From the NCBI GenBank assembly GCA_937915925.1, contig CALGGM010000127.1:1-46789 (forward strand): DNA of 46,789 bases. The letters run 5' to 3'. The stretch comes from an uncultured Clostridia bacterium (GTDB taxonomy: Bacteria > Bacillota > Clostridia > Christensenellales > CAG-138). The translations under genes and the position numbers were made by a program. The notes beneath the pieces are model-generated. The model worked only from the letters and a program-made list of their open reading frames with translations. It searched no databases and had not been told where the DNA came from. Shown one piece after another: positions 1 through 9,200 of this stretch. Position 1 is the stretch's first letter. Every line of letters starts with the position of its first letter.

Positions 1-66
1 ATTTCGCCGCAAATTATCCGCGTTTTCGCTCGGTCGCATACGTTAGTATAGCTCCGTCGCGAAAAC
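1..66. repeat. Dispersed repeat, copy 1
   Basis: Bases 1-26 are the exact reverse complement of 15029-15054. Bases 34-66 are the reverse complement of 14928-14960 with one mismatch. The two blocks are about 7 bases apart here but about 68 bases apart in the other copy, where an extra unit lies between them. The element is non-coding and lies downstream of the nfn operon. It is probably one of many genomic copies. Confidence 0.8.
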
Positions 67-98
67 ACGAATTCTGCCTCCCTTCCCAACAGTCTGTT

Positions 99-153
99 CA
101 GCGTGTCAAAAGGTTTTTTGACACGCTGAAACCGGACGGGGACCGTCCGGTTG
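99..153 (-). terminator. Paired hairpins downstream of nfnBA
   Basis: Two strong hairpins follow the nfnB stop on the minus strand. One, at about 131-153, has a 10-bp arm AACCGGACGG and a 3-base loop. The other, at about 99-128, has a 13-bp arm ending in a run of A/T. Neither has a classic long U tract after the stem, so termination is likely but not certain. Confidence 0.55.
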
Positions 154-171
154 AATGTGTTTTGGGAATGC

Positions 172-1581
172 TCAGTGTGCGGAGAGGGAGGCGTCGATCG
201 CTTTTGCCGCAACCTTGCCGGCGCCCATGGCGGAGATGACCGTCGCGGCGCCCGTGACCGCGTCGCCGCCGGCATAGACCTGCGCGCGCGAGGTCAGCCC
301 GTCCTCGGTGACGATAATGCCGCCGTGGCTGTTGACCTCGAGCCCCGCGGTGGTGTTTTTAATGAGCGGGTTCGGGCTTGTGCCGATCGCCATGATCACC
401 GTGTCGACGTCGAGCGTGAACTCGCTGCCGGGGACCGGGATCGGGCGGCGTCTGCCCTTCGCGTCCGGCTCGCCGAGCTCCATGCGGATGCAGCGCATGC
501 CGGTGACGAAGCCGTTTTTCGGATCGCGCGGGTTCTCCGGATTGTTGTATCCGAGGATCTCGACCGGATTGTTGAGCAGCCAGAAGTCGATCCCCTCCTC
601 CATCGCGTGCTCGACCTCTTCCTTACGCGCGGGCAGCTCGTCCATCGAGCGGCGATAGACGATGTACACATGCTCCGCGCCGAGTCGCAGCGCGGTACGC
701 GCCGCGTCCATTGCGACGTTGCCGCCGCCGACGACTGCGACCCTGCCGCCCTTCTGAATCGGCGTGACGGGATTGTCGCGGTACGCCTTCATGAGGTTAC
801 TGCGCGTCAAAAATTCGTTTGCGGAATAGACTCCCTTCAAGGATTCGCCCGGGATATTCATGAAGTTCGGCAGCCCCGCGCCGGAGCCGATGAACACGGC
901 TTCAAAGCCCATGTCAAACAGCTCGTCGATAGTCAGGGTCTTTCCGATAACCACGTTCGTTTCGACGTCCACGCCGAGGGCTTTGAGCGTTTCCACTTCC
1001 TTAGCGACGATGCTTTTCGGAAGACGGAACTCCGGAATGCCGTACACGAGCACGCCGCCTGCGGTGTGCAGCGCTTCGAACACCGTGACCTTATACCCCT
1101 TCTTTGCAAGATCGCCCGCGCAGGTAAGTCCCGAGGGACCCGAGCCTACGATCGCGACCCGGTGTCCGTTGGACGCAGGCGCCTTCGGTGCTTCCTTGCT
1201 GTGCTCGTTGTGCCAGTCCGCAACGAAGCGTTCGAGCCGTCCGATGCCGACCGGTTCAAACTTCACGCCCATCGTGCACTTGCTTTCGCACTGCGTTTCC
1301 TGCGGACAAACTCTGCCGCAAACGGCGGGCAGCGAGGATGTCTCGTTGATCACCTGATACGCGCCTTCGAAATCCTGTTCCTTGATCTTCGTAATGAAGT
1401 CGGGGATATTGACGTTAACGGGGCATCCCGCAACGCACGGACGGTTCTTGCAGTTTAAGCAGCGCTTCGCTTCCTCAAGCGCGATCTCCATGGGATACCC
1501 CAACGCAACCTCGCTGAAGTTTCTCGCGCGAACCTCCGGCGCCTGTGTCGGCATTTCATGCTTTCTCGGATCCAGTGCCAT
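172..1581 (-). CDS. nfnB: NfnB-like (GltD-type) flavoprotein subunit
   Basis: This 469-residue cytosolic oxidoreductase belongs to the glutamate-synthase small-subunit family. The N-terminal cysteine clusters (C41-x2-C44-x4-C49-x3-C53 and C88-x3-C92 onward to C102) should bind two [4Fe-4S] centres. A first dinucleotide fold is marked by GSGPSG at 146-151 and a second by VVGGGN near residue 284. GltD-type proteins work with a large GltB subunit, but none is nearby. Instead the gene follows a PyrK/SudB-like subunit with one base between stop and start, the arrangement of NfnAB, which couples NADH and reduced ferredoxin to NADP+ reduction. The ribosome binding site AAAGGAG lies inside the end of the upstream gene, implying translational coupling. 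The alternative is an NADPH-dependent glutamate synthase-like or sulfide dehydrogenase subunit. The family is certain; the Nfn assignment is inferred from the pairing. Confidence 0.85.
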   Translation of the reverse strand: MALDPRKHEMPTQAPEVRARNFSEVALGYPMEIALEEAKRCLNCKNRPCVAGCPVNVNIPDFITKIKEQDFEGAYQVINETSSLPAVCGRVCPQETQCESKCTMGVKFEPVGIGRLERFVADWHNEHSKEAPKAPASNGHRVAIVGSGPSGLTCAGDLAKKGYKVTVFEALHTAGGVLVYGIPEFRLPKSIVAKEVETLKALGVDVETNVVIGKTLTIDELFDMGFEAVFIGSGAGLPNFMNIPGESLKGVYSANEFLTRSNLMKAYRDNPVTPIQKGGRVAVVGGGNVAMDAARTALRLGAEHVYIVYRRSMDELPARKEEVEHAMEEGIDFWLLNNPVEILGYNNPENPRDPKNGFVTGMRCIRMELGEPDAKGRRRPIPVPGSEFTLDVDTVIMAIGTSPNPLIKNTTAGLEVNSHGGIIVTEDGLTSRAQVYAGGDAVTGAATVISAMGAGKVAAKAIDASLSAH

Positions 1582-1582
1582 T

Positions 1583-2434
1583 TCAGTTCGCTCCTTTCAG
1601 CAGATTGCAGGTTTCTTCGTGCGCGCGGCGCTCGAAATCGAAATACATCCGTCCGCGGCTCATGGCCTCGTCGAAATCGACCTCGTAGCCGTCAAAATCC
1701 GGGCCGTCGACGCAGGCGAACTTCGTCACGCGCTTGCCGTCCTGCACCAAAGTCAGGCGGCAGCCGCCGCACATGCCCGTGCCGTCGATCATGATCGGGT
1801 TCATCGACACCGTGACCGGCACACCGAAAGGCTTTGCGGTGAGCGTAACGAATTTCATCATGATAAGCGGACCGATCGTGATGATCATGTCAAAGGTCTC
1901 GCCCGCTTCGAGCATTTCCTTCAAAGGAACGGTGACGTTGCCGTGTCGCGCGTAGCTTCCGTCGTCGGTCATGACGACAAGACGGTCCGAGCACGCCCTG
2001 AATTCGTCCTCAAGGATCAGAAGGTCCTTATTCCGGAAGCCGATGATCGAGGTGACCTCGGCGCCGAGATCATGGAACGCCTGCGCCACGGGCATTGCGA
2101 TCGCGCAGCCCACGCCGCCGCCGACGATGCAGACCTTTTTGATCCCGTCGGTGTGCGTCGGCACGCCCAGAGGACCTACGAAGTCCTGAATGAACTCGCC
2201 CTCGCGCTTGCGGTTCAGGAGCTCCGTCGTCGCGCCGACGATCTGAAAGATGATCTTGACCGCGCCGCGCGCCGGGTCCGTCCCTGCGACGGTCAGCGGG
2301 ATGCGTTCGCCCTCTTCGTTGACGCGCAGGATGATGAACTGTCCGGGCTTCGCCTTGTTCGCCACCAGCGGCGCTTCGATCTCCATCTGCGTCACCGTCG
2401 GGTTCAGTTCCTTCTTCGTAATGATTCGATACAT
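1583..2434 (-). CDS. nfnA: NfnA-like ferredoxin-NADP+ reductase subunit
   Basis: This 283-residue protein is of the ferredoxin reductase type (sulfide/dihydroorotate dehydrogenase electron-transfer subunit, PyrK/SudB family). An N-terminal FAD-binding beta-barrel contains PGQF near residues 30-33. An NAD(P)-binding fold carries VGGGVGCA near residue 104. A C-terminal [2Fe-2S] site has CGGC near residues 221-224 and a further Cys in FACVDGP. The length matches NfnA. The start has an AGAGGTG ribosome binding site. It is the promoter-proximal gene of the nfnAB pair. In NfnAB this subunit carries the NADH site and the [2Fe-2S] cluster. The alternative is PyrK, but no pyrD is present in the window. 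Confidence 0.82.
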   Translation of the reverse strand: MYRIITKKELNPTVTQMEIEAPLVANKAKPGQFIILRVNEEGERIPLTVAGTDPARGAVKIIFQIVGATTELLNRKREGEFIQDFVGPLGVPTHTDGIKKVCIVGGGVGCAIAMPVAQAFHDLGAEVTSIIGFRNKDLLILEDEFRACSDRLVVMTDDGSYARHGNVTVPLKEMLEAGETFDMIITIGPLIMMKFVTLTAKPFGVPVTVSMNPIMIDGTGMCGGCRLTLVQDGKRVTKFACVDGPDFDGYEVDFDEAMSRGRMYFDFERRAHEETCNLLKGAN

Positions 2435-2470
2435 ACGGCACCTCTTCCTTCCAAAAATAATATGGGGATA

Positions 2471-2501
2471 GGCGGCTCCTTCCCGGGAAAGAGCCGCCCG
2501 T
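2471..2501 (-). terminator. Hairpin between adh and nfnA
   Basis: GGCGGCTC and GAGCCGCC pair around a short loop in the gap between the alcohol dehydrogenase stop and the nfnA start. On the minus strand the stem is followed by TATCCCC and then an A/T-rich stretch, so it is a weak or attenuating terminator. Confidence 0.45.
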
Positions 2502-2551
2502 TCGGTTCTGTCTGTCGGTCGATCGCCGTCATGCGCAGGCGCTGTCTGCGA

Positions 2552-3775
2552 TCAGAAATCGACCTCCGTGTCGTAGTAGCAGCACTTTAAGAGCTTTTCC
2601 ATCTCCTCGACGGAGGGCTGACGCGGGTTGGAGCCCGTGCAGGCGTCGCCAATCGCGTTGACTGCGATGTCGTGGAGCCGCGCAAGGAACACGTCCTCGG
2701 GGACGAAGCCCTGCTCGGTGGGATAGCTGTCCGCGCCGTAGTTTTTGATGCAGTGCGGAATGTTGAGATCGTCGTTCATCTTACGCAGATACGCGATCAG
2801 CGCCGCGACCTTTTCGTCGTCGGAAGCATTCTTGTCCGCAATGCCCATGTAGTCGACGATGACGCCGTAGCGCTTCTTCGCCGTCTCATCCTTTGCGTTG
2901 AATGCGATGACCTTCGGCAGGTACATTGCGTTTGCTGCGCCGTGGATGATGTGCGCGCCGTAGTCCGCAAACGCCGCGCCGGTCTTATGCGCCATGGAAT
3001 GAACGATACCTAAAAGCGCGTTGGAGAACGCCATGCCCGCGAGGCACTGCGCGTTGTGCATACGGTCGCGCGCCGCCATGTCGCCGTTGTAGGACGGGAC
3101 GAGGTCGTTCATGATCATCTCAATCGCGTGGATCGCCAGGGGATCGGTGTAGTCGCTGTTCGCGGTGGAAACATACGCTTCGACGGCGTGCGTCATCGCG
3201 TCCATACCGGTGTGCGCGACAAGCTTCTTCGGCATCGTCTCGGCAAGCTCCGGATCGACGATCGCCACGTCCGGCGTGATCTCGAAGTCCGCGATCGGGT
3301 ACTTGATGCCCTTGGAATAGTCGGTGATGATGGAGAACGCGGTCACCTCGGTCGCCGTGCCGGAGGTGGAAGAGACCGCGCAGAAGTGCGCCTTTTTGCG
3401 AAGCTCGGGAATGCCGAAGACCTTGCACATATCCTCGAACGTGCACTCCGGATATTCGTACTTGATCCACATCGCCTTCGCCGCGTCGATGGGACTGCCG
3501 CCGCCGATCGCGACGATCCAGTCCGGCTCGAAATCGAGCATCGCCTGTGCGCCGCGCATAACGGTTTCAACGGAAGGATCGGGTTCGATGCCGTCAAAGA
3601 TGCGGACCTCCATGCCCGCCTCCTCGAGATACGCCTGCGCGCGATCGAGGAAGCCGAAGCGCTTCATCGAGCCGCCGCCGACGCAGATCATTGCCTTTTT
3701 GCCCTTGAAGCTCTTCAGTGCTTCGAGAGCGCCTTTTCCGTGATACAGATCACGGGGGAGAGTAAAACGTGCCAT
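2552..3775 (-). CDS. Iron-containing alcohol dehydrogenase
   Basis: This 407-residue protein belongs to the group III, iron-dependent alcohol dehydrogenase family (1,3-propanediol or butanol dehydrogenase type). It reversibly reduces aldehydes to alcohols with NAD(P)H in the cytosol. The Rossmann region shows GGGS followed by PIDAAKAMW. The metal site is marked by GMDAMTHAVEAY, HSMAHKTGA and HGAANA, which supply the conserved His ligands. A longer reading frame extends upstream, but the start at MARFTLPRD is chosen because GGAGG lies six bases before it and family members begin there. A LysR gene lies upstream on the same strand, with a dyad between the two, so LysR control is likely. The substrate cannot be read from the sequence. 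Confidence 0.92.
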   Translation of the reverse strand: MARFTLPRDLYHGKGALEALKSFKGKKAMICVGGGSMKRFGFLDRAQAYLEEAGMEVRIFDGIEPDPSVETVMRGAQAMLDFEPDWIVAIGGGSPIDAAKAMWIKYEYPECTFEDMCKVFGIPELRKKAHFCAVSSTSGTATEVTAFSIITDYSKGIKYPIADFEITPDVAIVDPELAETMPKKLVAHTGMDAMTHAVEAYVSTANSDYTDPLAIHAIEMIMNDLVPSYNGDMAARDRMHNAQCLAGMAFSNALLGIVHSMAHKTGAAFADYGAHIIHGAANAMYLPKVIAFNAKDETAKKRYGVIVDYMGIADKNASDDEKVAALIAYLRKMNDDLNIPHCIKNYGADSYPTEQGFVPEDVFLARLHDIAVNAIGDACTGSNPRQPSVEEMEKLLKCCYYDTEVDF

Positions 3776-3986
3776 AAAAACCTCCAAAGTTTCCATATAT
3801 TGATATTGCACAAGATACGTCTGATGTATCATGAAGCGAAATACCCAGAACGGGGGCGGTCGGGGTTTCCGACCGCTTCACCGCATGACGCATCCTTTCG
3901 CCTCAGCGTGAGCACGACCATTCGGTCAAGGCGATCAAACACGCGCAAAGATCGGAAGAACTTGCTTTTTCTTTCTTTGCGGCATG

Positions 3987-4054
3987 ATTATAACGCAGCT
4001 CACGAAAAAGCAGAATAACCAGATTATTCAAACCGTGTTATCAAAAAAGATAAC
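3987..4054 (-). promoter_or_regulatory. adh promoter with upstream dyad (putative LysR site)
   Basis: On the minus strand a perfect TATAAT lies at 3992-3987, with only a weak -35 (TTCTGC) 17 bases upstream. The dyad TGTTATC-N6-GATAACA at 4035-4054 is centred about 65 bases before the predicted start site, the usual place for a LysR activator site. No U run follows it, so it is unlikely to be the lysR terminator. A second hairpin at about 3855-3876 (GCGGTCGG/CCGACCGC) lies in the leader. Confidence 0.5.
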
Positions 4055-4092
4055 AGGAGCGTTCCCGAAAAGCCGTCCCTTAGCCTCGGCGT

Positions 4093-5016
4093 TTATGACA
4101 GCCAGCGGCGCTTGGACGCGTCCAGCTCTTCGAGAAATCGCAGATCCAGCTCGGTCAACGCGTACTCCTTTCGACGGATCAGCATATCCCGATACAGCTT
4201 GTGATTGTCCACGCAGACGCGCTGCACCAGTCCGTACCGATCGAGAAGCTTCTGCGGGATCGGCGAGACCCACATGAAGGTCTCCGGGTTCTCGACGAGC
4301 AGATCGAACTGTCCGCCTCTCTCAAACAGGAAGATCCGGCGGCGGATCTCGTCCGGCAGCTCCGCACGCCGCACGACGCTGATCGGCAGGGACGGAACGT
4401 AGGGATCGCCGTGCACGATCTCGATCAGCGGCTTCAGATCGCCGAACGTGAGCTCCTCCTTTTCGGCAAGCGGATTGTCGCGGCTCATGATGCAGACGAA
4501 GGTGAATTCCGCCACAAGCTCGCAGACAAGCCCCTTCTCCTCCATCATCTCTTTGAAATACCGGTCGAATTCCGTCGCGTAGCGAATGATCCCCAAATGA
4601 TAATCCGCATTCAGAATATTGGTGATTGCGCGGGAGGCGTTCGTCTCCATATAATATACCTCGGCGGCGTCGGCTTTCAGGCAGTGCGAAAACTGAACGA
4701 ACGCGTCCGAAATATAGCTTGCGCGCGGTACGGATATCGAAAAACGCTGCTTGAGCGGAACGCCGTTTCTGTACTTGCGTTCGATATCGTCGATCTGATT
4801 CAGCACGCCCTTCGCGTAACGGACAAACTCCTCGCCGTCCGCCGTCAGCGTCATGCCCTTCGAGGTGCGTTCAAAGATCGTGATGCCGAGATCCGCTTCC
4901 AGCTCCTTGATGCTGCGGCTCAGATTCGGCGGCGCGATAAAGAGCTCCCCCGCGGCCTTGTTGATCGAGCCGATGCGGGCGACCTCCACCGCGTATTTCA
5001 TGTGCAGAATGTTCAT
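4093..5016 (-). CDS. LysR family transcriptional regulator
   Basis: This 307-residue regulator has an N-terminal winged helix-turn-helix (residues 1-60) with the family pattern of Ala-Ala-rich recognition helix, LSRSI and LEADLG. It is followed by a linker helix and a periplasmic-binding-protein-like effector domain (about 90-295). The start at MNILHMKYAV is preferred over upstream in-frame codons because GGGAGG lies five bases upstream. It lies immediately upstream of the alcohol dehydrogenase on the same strand, not divergently as is common. The poor -35 of the adh promoter suggests activation. The effector is unknown; an aldehyde, alcohol or redox-linked metabolite would fit the neighbour. 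Confidence 0.9.
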   Translation of the reverse strand: MNILHMKYAVEVARIGSINKAAGELFIAPPNLSRSIKELEADLGITIFERTSKGMTLTADGEEFVRYAKGVLNQIDDIERKYRNGVPLKQRFSISVPRASYISDAFVQFSHCLKADAAEVYYMETNASRAITNILNADYHLGIIRYATEFDRYFKEMMEEKGLVCELVAEFTFVCIMSRDNPLAEKEELTFGDLKPLIEIVHGDPYVPSLPISVVRRAELPDEIRRRIFLFERGGQFDLLVENPETFMWVSPIPQKLLDRYGLVQRVCVDNHKLYRDMLIRRKEYALTELDLRFLEELDASKRRWLS

Positions 5017-5304
5017 GGTTCCTCCCTTCGGAGAGCGAATCGACCATCCGCGTCCCTCAAAGCCCATGGGATCGCACAACGGTTCGTGTTCGTTTCAGCG
5101 TTTGCAGTCAGGACCTGTCTGCCAGAATGCTCTCACAGTGAACGATATATTTTATCACATCCGGACACAAAGCACAAGCCGCATTCGCAAAGACTTGGGG
5201 CAATCGGCAAAAAAGATCGGCGGTCCGGACCGCAAAGGGCTGTTTCCCCGATCAACCGGATTTTTTCTGACAAATTTTCGTTTTCGTAAAACCAAACGCC
5301 GATC

Positions 5305-5334
5305 TTGTCTGTCCTATAGGACGTCAAATAAGAT
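5305..5334 (+). promoter_or_regulatory. Promoter of LRR-CAP gene with palindrome in the spacer
   Basis: TTGTCT (5305-5310) and TAAGAT (5329-5334) are separated by 18 bases. The spacer begins with the perfect 12-base palindrome GTCCTATAGGAC at 5311-5322. A protein bound there would block RNA polymerase, so it looks like an operator. The gene start has AAAGGAG seven bases upstream. Confidence 0.45.
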
Positions 5335-5358
5335 GAAGCATCTGAAAGGAGAATTTCC

Positions 5359-8300
5359 ATGAACCGAATCATCAGACCGCTCGCATGGCTGCTTTGCCTG
5401 CTGATGGCGCTTGCGATCCTGCCCTCCGCCCTCGCGGAGGACGCGTCCGACGCGCCCGCGCTTCTCGACCCTGCGTCGGAGGACAGCGACCTTGACGCTG
5501 CCCTTGTGCCTTCCGCGGACGACGCCGCGCCGACGGGATTTATTGCGCCGGAGACCGATGGAACGCGCCGTTCCGACGCCGTGTTCAAGTCCGTCAGGGA
5601 CGGCGAGGCGCTTACGTTCACGCTCAACGACAGCATTACCGCGGTTCTTGCGGACAGCGTGCTGACCCTTTCGGGCGAAGGCGACACCGGCTGGCTGAAC
5701 AGCGGGACCGCCGCGCCGTGGTACGACGTGCGCGATCAGATCCGCGAGGTCGTGATCGAGGACGGTATCACCGGGATCACCAAGCTCTTTTGGGACTGCA
5801 AGAATCTGGAAACCGTCACGTTTCCGGAAAGCCTGACCGCCCTGTACGGCGCGTTCTACGGCTGCTCCGCGCTGAAAAGCGTCACGCTTCCGGCGTCGCT
5901 GACCCGGATCGGCGAGGGCACGTTTGCGGAATGCACGTCGCTTGCGTATATTGACGTGCCGAACGTGAAAACGGTCGAGCAATACGCGTTTCAGGGAACG
6001 GCGGTCACATCGTACACGCTGCCCGCGACGCTGACCGATTTCAGCCCGATCGCGTTCTGGAAGGGGCAGATCGAGTCCTACTCGCTCGCGGACGGAAACG
6101 AAACGTATCTGGAGCGGGACGGCGTCCTGTTCACCGACGGCGGCGAAACGCTGTACTGCTATCCCGCGGGACGCAAGACCGCGAGCGTCCGTATCCCCGA
6201 CGGCGTAAAGACGGTCGGCGAATGCGCATACGCAACCAACGCATACATGAGATCGATCGATTTCAACGAAGCGACCGTGCTCAATTACAGCGCGTTCACC
6301 TCCTGCTCCGCGCTCGAAACGGTCACGCTCCCCGACACAGTCACCGAGATCGGCGGCTGCGTCTTTGAAGGCTGCTCCGCGCTGACGTCCGTGACGTTCG
6401 GAAGCGGTCTCAAAACGACCGGCTACCGCACGTTCGCGTCCTGCAAATCGCTGCAGACGATCAACTTCGGCACGGCGATTACCGAGATCGAAGGACTGTG
6501 CTTCGCGTGGTGCAGCAGCCTCAAGGACGTCACGCTGCCGAAAACCGTAACCAAGGTCGGCAACGGGTGCTTCGGCGAATGCGCCGGGCTGGAATCGTTC
6601 ACCGCGACCGCGCTGACGGTCATCCCGTATCAGATGTTTTTAAACGACTATAAACTCAAGAGCCTGACGCTGAACGACGGTATCACGGAGATCTGCCGCC
6701 ATGCGGTCTACGGCACCAACGCTTTAAAGCACGTCGACGTTCCCGCGAGCATCGAGTTCATTCACGACTACGGCTTCGACCCGCGCTATACGACGGTGAC
6801 CGTTAATAACCCCGAGCTCGATCCGTACGGACGCTCCGGCTGGCGCAGACAGGAATACATCTCCGTGACCGGTCTTTATAACTACGACAAGGCGTTCGAG
6901 ATGGCGGCGCTCGTCAACCGGGAGCGCGCGGCGGCGGGACTGGAACCGCTAAAGATCGACGCCGAGATGACCGACTTTGCGATGCAGCGCAGCATAGAGC
7001 TTGCGGTCATGTACTCGCATACCCGTCCGGACGGCAGCGCGTACTACTCGCCGTACATGGGCGATCTGTGGGCGGAGAACGCCGCGGAATATCAGGTGAG
7101 CGCCGCCGAGGTCATGGACGCGTGGATGAACTCGGAGGGACACCGCAAGAATATTCTGACGGCGTCCTTCACGCGCATCGGCGTCGGCTGCGTCGAGGTC
7201 GAGGGGCGCTGCTACTGGATCCAGTGGTTCTCGAAGGGCGACGCGGACGTGATCGAAAAGCCCGACAACAGGACCGTGACCCGGGCGGTCGGCTTCGCAA
7301 AGGACCCGTTTGAGGACGCGTATCAGACCTCCGACGTCGTCTTCTACTTCAGACAGCCGCCGGAATACAGCTATGTGTTTGATACCTCTCAGGACGCCTA
7401 TAACATGCTTACCGGCGATACGATCAGGATCCGCTTTTATCTGCGCGGCAAGAACGTCAGCGAGAAGGGCGAGTTCTTAAACGCGCCGATCCCGTACGCC
7501 GCGCAGGAGCTGAATTGGAGCACCGAGAACCCGAATGTCGCGACGGTCGACGCAAACGGCATGCTGACCGCGACGGGCGACGGCAGCACGAAGGTCGTCA
7601 TCCAGACGAAGAACGGCTATTTCACGCACAAGGTCGACGTGCAGGTCGGCTCGCTTGAGGCCGCGACGCTTGCCTTTGCCGAGGGCGAGGTGCTCTATCG
7701 CGGCACGACCCCCTATCTCGTGGCGGACGGCACGGCGAAAACGCCGCGCGTGACCGTCACCGACGCCGCAGGCGAACCGATCGATCCCGCGATGTATACC
7801 GTTGCCTATCGCGACAATACGGAGGCGGGAACGGCGGCAGCCGTCGTGACCCTGACCGCCACCGGAGAAAGCCGGCCCATCATGTTCAAGCTCTATCTGC
7901 CGCCGACGAAAGCGACAAGCGTGGAGAACGCGCCGTATCCGCTGATCCGATGGGATCCGGTCCCCGGCGCGAAGGGCTATGTCGTCTACCGCCGCGCGTA
8001 TAACCTCGTCGACAACGGCTGGACGACCTTCGAGCGCTGGAACAACACGACGGACACGTTCTTCCTCGATCAAAAGGTCTATGCCGGAACGCGCTATCAG
8101 TACGGCGTGAAGGCGTACTTTAAAGAGCGGGAAGCCGCGGACGGCACAACCATGGGCGGCGCGATGGATAACTACAACCTCGGCATCGTCGGACCGCTGA
8201 AAACACTCGTCTATATCACGCAGCGCAGGATCAAGTCGGTCACGCCCGGCGTCCGCTCCCTCTCGGTGAGATGGGAGGGCTCCAAGGTCTTTACCGGCTA

Positions 8301-8505
8301 TCAGGTGCAGATCATGGAGGACAGCGTCTCCCCGCAGAACATCAAGGCGACGGTCAAGATCACCGATCCCAAGACGTACGCCTACACGTTCACCGGACTG
8401 AAATCGAACAAGACCTATTACGTGCGCGTCCGCTCGTATCAGGTGTTCGAGGGCATGACCTATTTCGGAAGCTGGTCGGACGTTCAAAGCTGCACCGTTC
8501 GCTGA
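5359..8505 (+). CDS. Secreted LRR (BspA-like), CAP and fibronectin-type protein
   Basis: This 1048-residue protein is exported: a signal peptide covers residues 1-26 and ends in SALA. Residues about 105-480 are BspA/LRR_5 repeats with the recurring pattern 'LTSVTLPxxVTxIGxxAFxxC'-like units of 22-24 residues. Residues about 510-630 form a CAP/SCP domain, with VNRERAAAGL, SHTRPDG, AEN and EGHRKNIL marking the CAP cavity. Residues about 690-770 resemble a bacterial Ig-like (Big_2) module ending in TGDGSTKVVI. The last 200 residues are two fibronectin III-like modules. There is no LPxTG motif, dockerin or C-terminal membrane helix, so it is probably released or held non-covalently. Likely roles are adhesion or host interaction. 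The CAP activity is unknown. Confidence 0.88.
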   Translation: MNRIIRPLAWLLCLLMALAILPSALAEDASDAPALLDPASEDSDLDAALVPSADDAAPTGFIAPETDGTRRSDAVFKSVRDGEALTFTLNDSITAVLADSVLTLSGEGDTGWLNSGTAAPWYDVRDQIREVVIEDGITGITKLFWDCKNLETVTFPESLTALYGAFYGCSALKSVTLPASLTRIGEGTFAECTSLAYIDVPNVKTVEQYAFQGTAVTSYTLPATLTDFSPIAFWKGQIESYSLADGNETYLERDGVLFTDGGETLYCYPAGRKTASVRIPDGVKTVGECAYATNAYMRSIDFNEATVLNYSAFTSCSALETVTLPDTVTEIGGCVFEGCSALTSVTFGSGLKTTGYRTFASCKSLQTINFGTAITEIEGLCFAWCSSLKDVTLPKTVTKVGNGCFGECAGLESFTATALTVIPYQMFLNDYKLKSLTLNDGITEICRHAVYGTNALKHVDVPASIEFIHDYGFDPRYTTVTVNNPELDPYGRSGWRRQEYISVTGLYNYDKAFEMAALVNRERAAAGLEPLKIDAEMTDFAMQRSIELAVMYSHTRPDGSAYYSPYMGDLWAENAAEYQVSAAEVMDAWMNSEGHRKNILTASFTRIGVGCVEVEGRCYWIQWFSKGDADVIEKPDNRTVTRAVGFAKDPFEDAYQTSDVVFYFRQPPEYSYVFDTSQDAYNMLTGDTIRIRFYLRGKNVSEKGEFLNAPIPYAAQELNWSTENPNVATVDANGMLTATGDGSTKVVIQTKNGYFTHKVDVQVGSLEAATLAFAEGEVLYRGTTPYLVADGTAKTPRVTVTDAAGEPIDPAMYTVAYRDNTEAGTAAAVVTLTATGESRPIMFKLYLPPTKATSVENAPYPLIRWDPVPGAKGYVVYRRAYNLVDNGWTTFERWNNTTDTFFLDQKVYAGTRYQYGVKAYFKEREAADGTTMGGAMDNYNLGIVGPLKTLVYITQRRIKSVTPGVRSLSVRWEGSKVFTGYQVQIMEDSVSPQNIKATVKITDPKTYAYTFTGLKSNKTYYVRVRSYQVFEGMTYFGSWSDVQSCTVR

Positions 8506-8582
8506 AAAACATACCCACGCAGCCATCGGGAATATATATGCGTTCCCGGCGGCTCTTTCCTTTTCCCTTTCCGCTGTACGCA

Positions 8583-8610
8583 AAAAACGCCCGACACCGC
8601 GGGCGTTTTT
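8583..8610. terminator. Bidirectional intrinsic terminator
   Basis: AAAAACGCCCG (8583-8593) pairs perfectly with CGGGCGTTTTT (8600-8610) around a six-base loop. A T run follows on the plus strand and an A run precedes, so it can serve both converging genes (LRR-CAP and the phosphatase). A weaker hairpin at 8520-8553 lies just before it. Confidence 0.85.
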
Positions 8611-8630
8611 GTTAGAAATCAATCTTTGAA

Positions 8631-9200
8631 TCAGTCGCCGAGGTCGGCTTCGAAGGGGACGCCGTACGCGCCGCCGTTTTGCGCGGCGTACACTGCGCAG
8701 TTTCCGATGTACCTGGACCAGTAGCCGCCGTTCGAATCCGGCGTCAGATATTCCAGAAGCCCCTTCATCGCGATCGCGTGCGTCGAGATCAGAATGTCGC
8801 CGCGAAGGTCCTTGATCTCCTCCAAAAACCGACCGGCGCGCTCCACCACGGAGGAAAGCTGCTCCATCCCCTCCGGCGCCGGATTGTGCGCAAAATCGCT
8901 GAAAAACGTGAGGATCTCCGGCGGAAGATGGCCGAGGTCCGTCCCTTCGTAGGGACCGTAATCCATCTCGATCAGCCGCTCGTCGAGGGTCGGCGAAACG
9001 TCCGGCGCGACGAGCCTTGCCGTTTCGACCGCGCGGATCAGCGGGCTTGAAAACACATGCGAAAAGCGAACGCCGGAAAGCTGCTTTGCCGCGCGCTTCG
9101 CCTGCGCGATCCCCTCCTCGTTCAGCGGCAGATCGCTTCTGCCCTGCAGCGCGTTCGCGCGATTCATCTCCGTCTTTCCGTGCCGTATGATGTAGATCAT
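8631..9200 (-). CDS. Histidine phosphatase family protein
   Basis: This 189-residue cytosolic enzyme is of the phosphoglycerate-mutase-like histidine phosphatase superfamily. The phosphorylated His lies in IIRHGKTEMN (residues 4-13). Further signatures are LNEEG, the SSPLIRAVETA motif with its catalytic Arg, and a second His in STHAIAMKGLL near residue 145. The length suits small-molecule phosphatases such as the CobC/GpmB-like group rather than true phosphoglycerate mutase. It is a single gene converging on the LRR-CAP gene. The substrate is not deducible. Confidence 0.9.
   Translation of the reverse strand: MIYIIRHGKTEMNRANALQGRSDLPLNEEGIAQAKRAAKQLSGVRFSHVFSSPLIRAVETARLVAPDVSPTLDERLIEMDYGPYEGTDLGHLPPEILTFFSDFAHNPAPEGMEQLSSVVERAGRFLEEIKDLRGDILISTHAIAMKGLLEYLTPDSNGGYWSRYIGNCAVYAAQNGGAYGVPFEADLGD

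Noticed and set aside
172..2434. True glutamate synthase (gltBD)
   Set aside because: No large GltB subunit is nearby, and the partner is a PyrK/SudB-like reductase, which fits NfnAB better.
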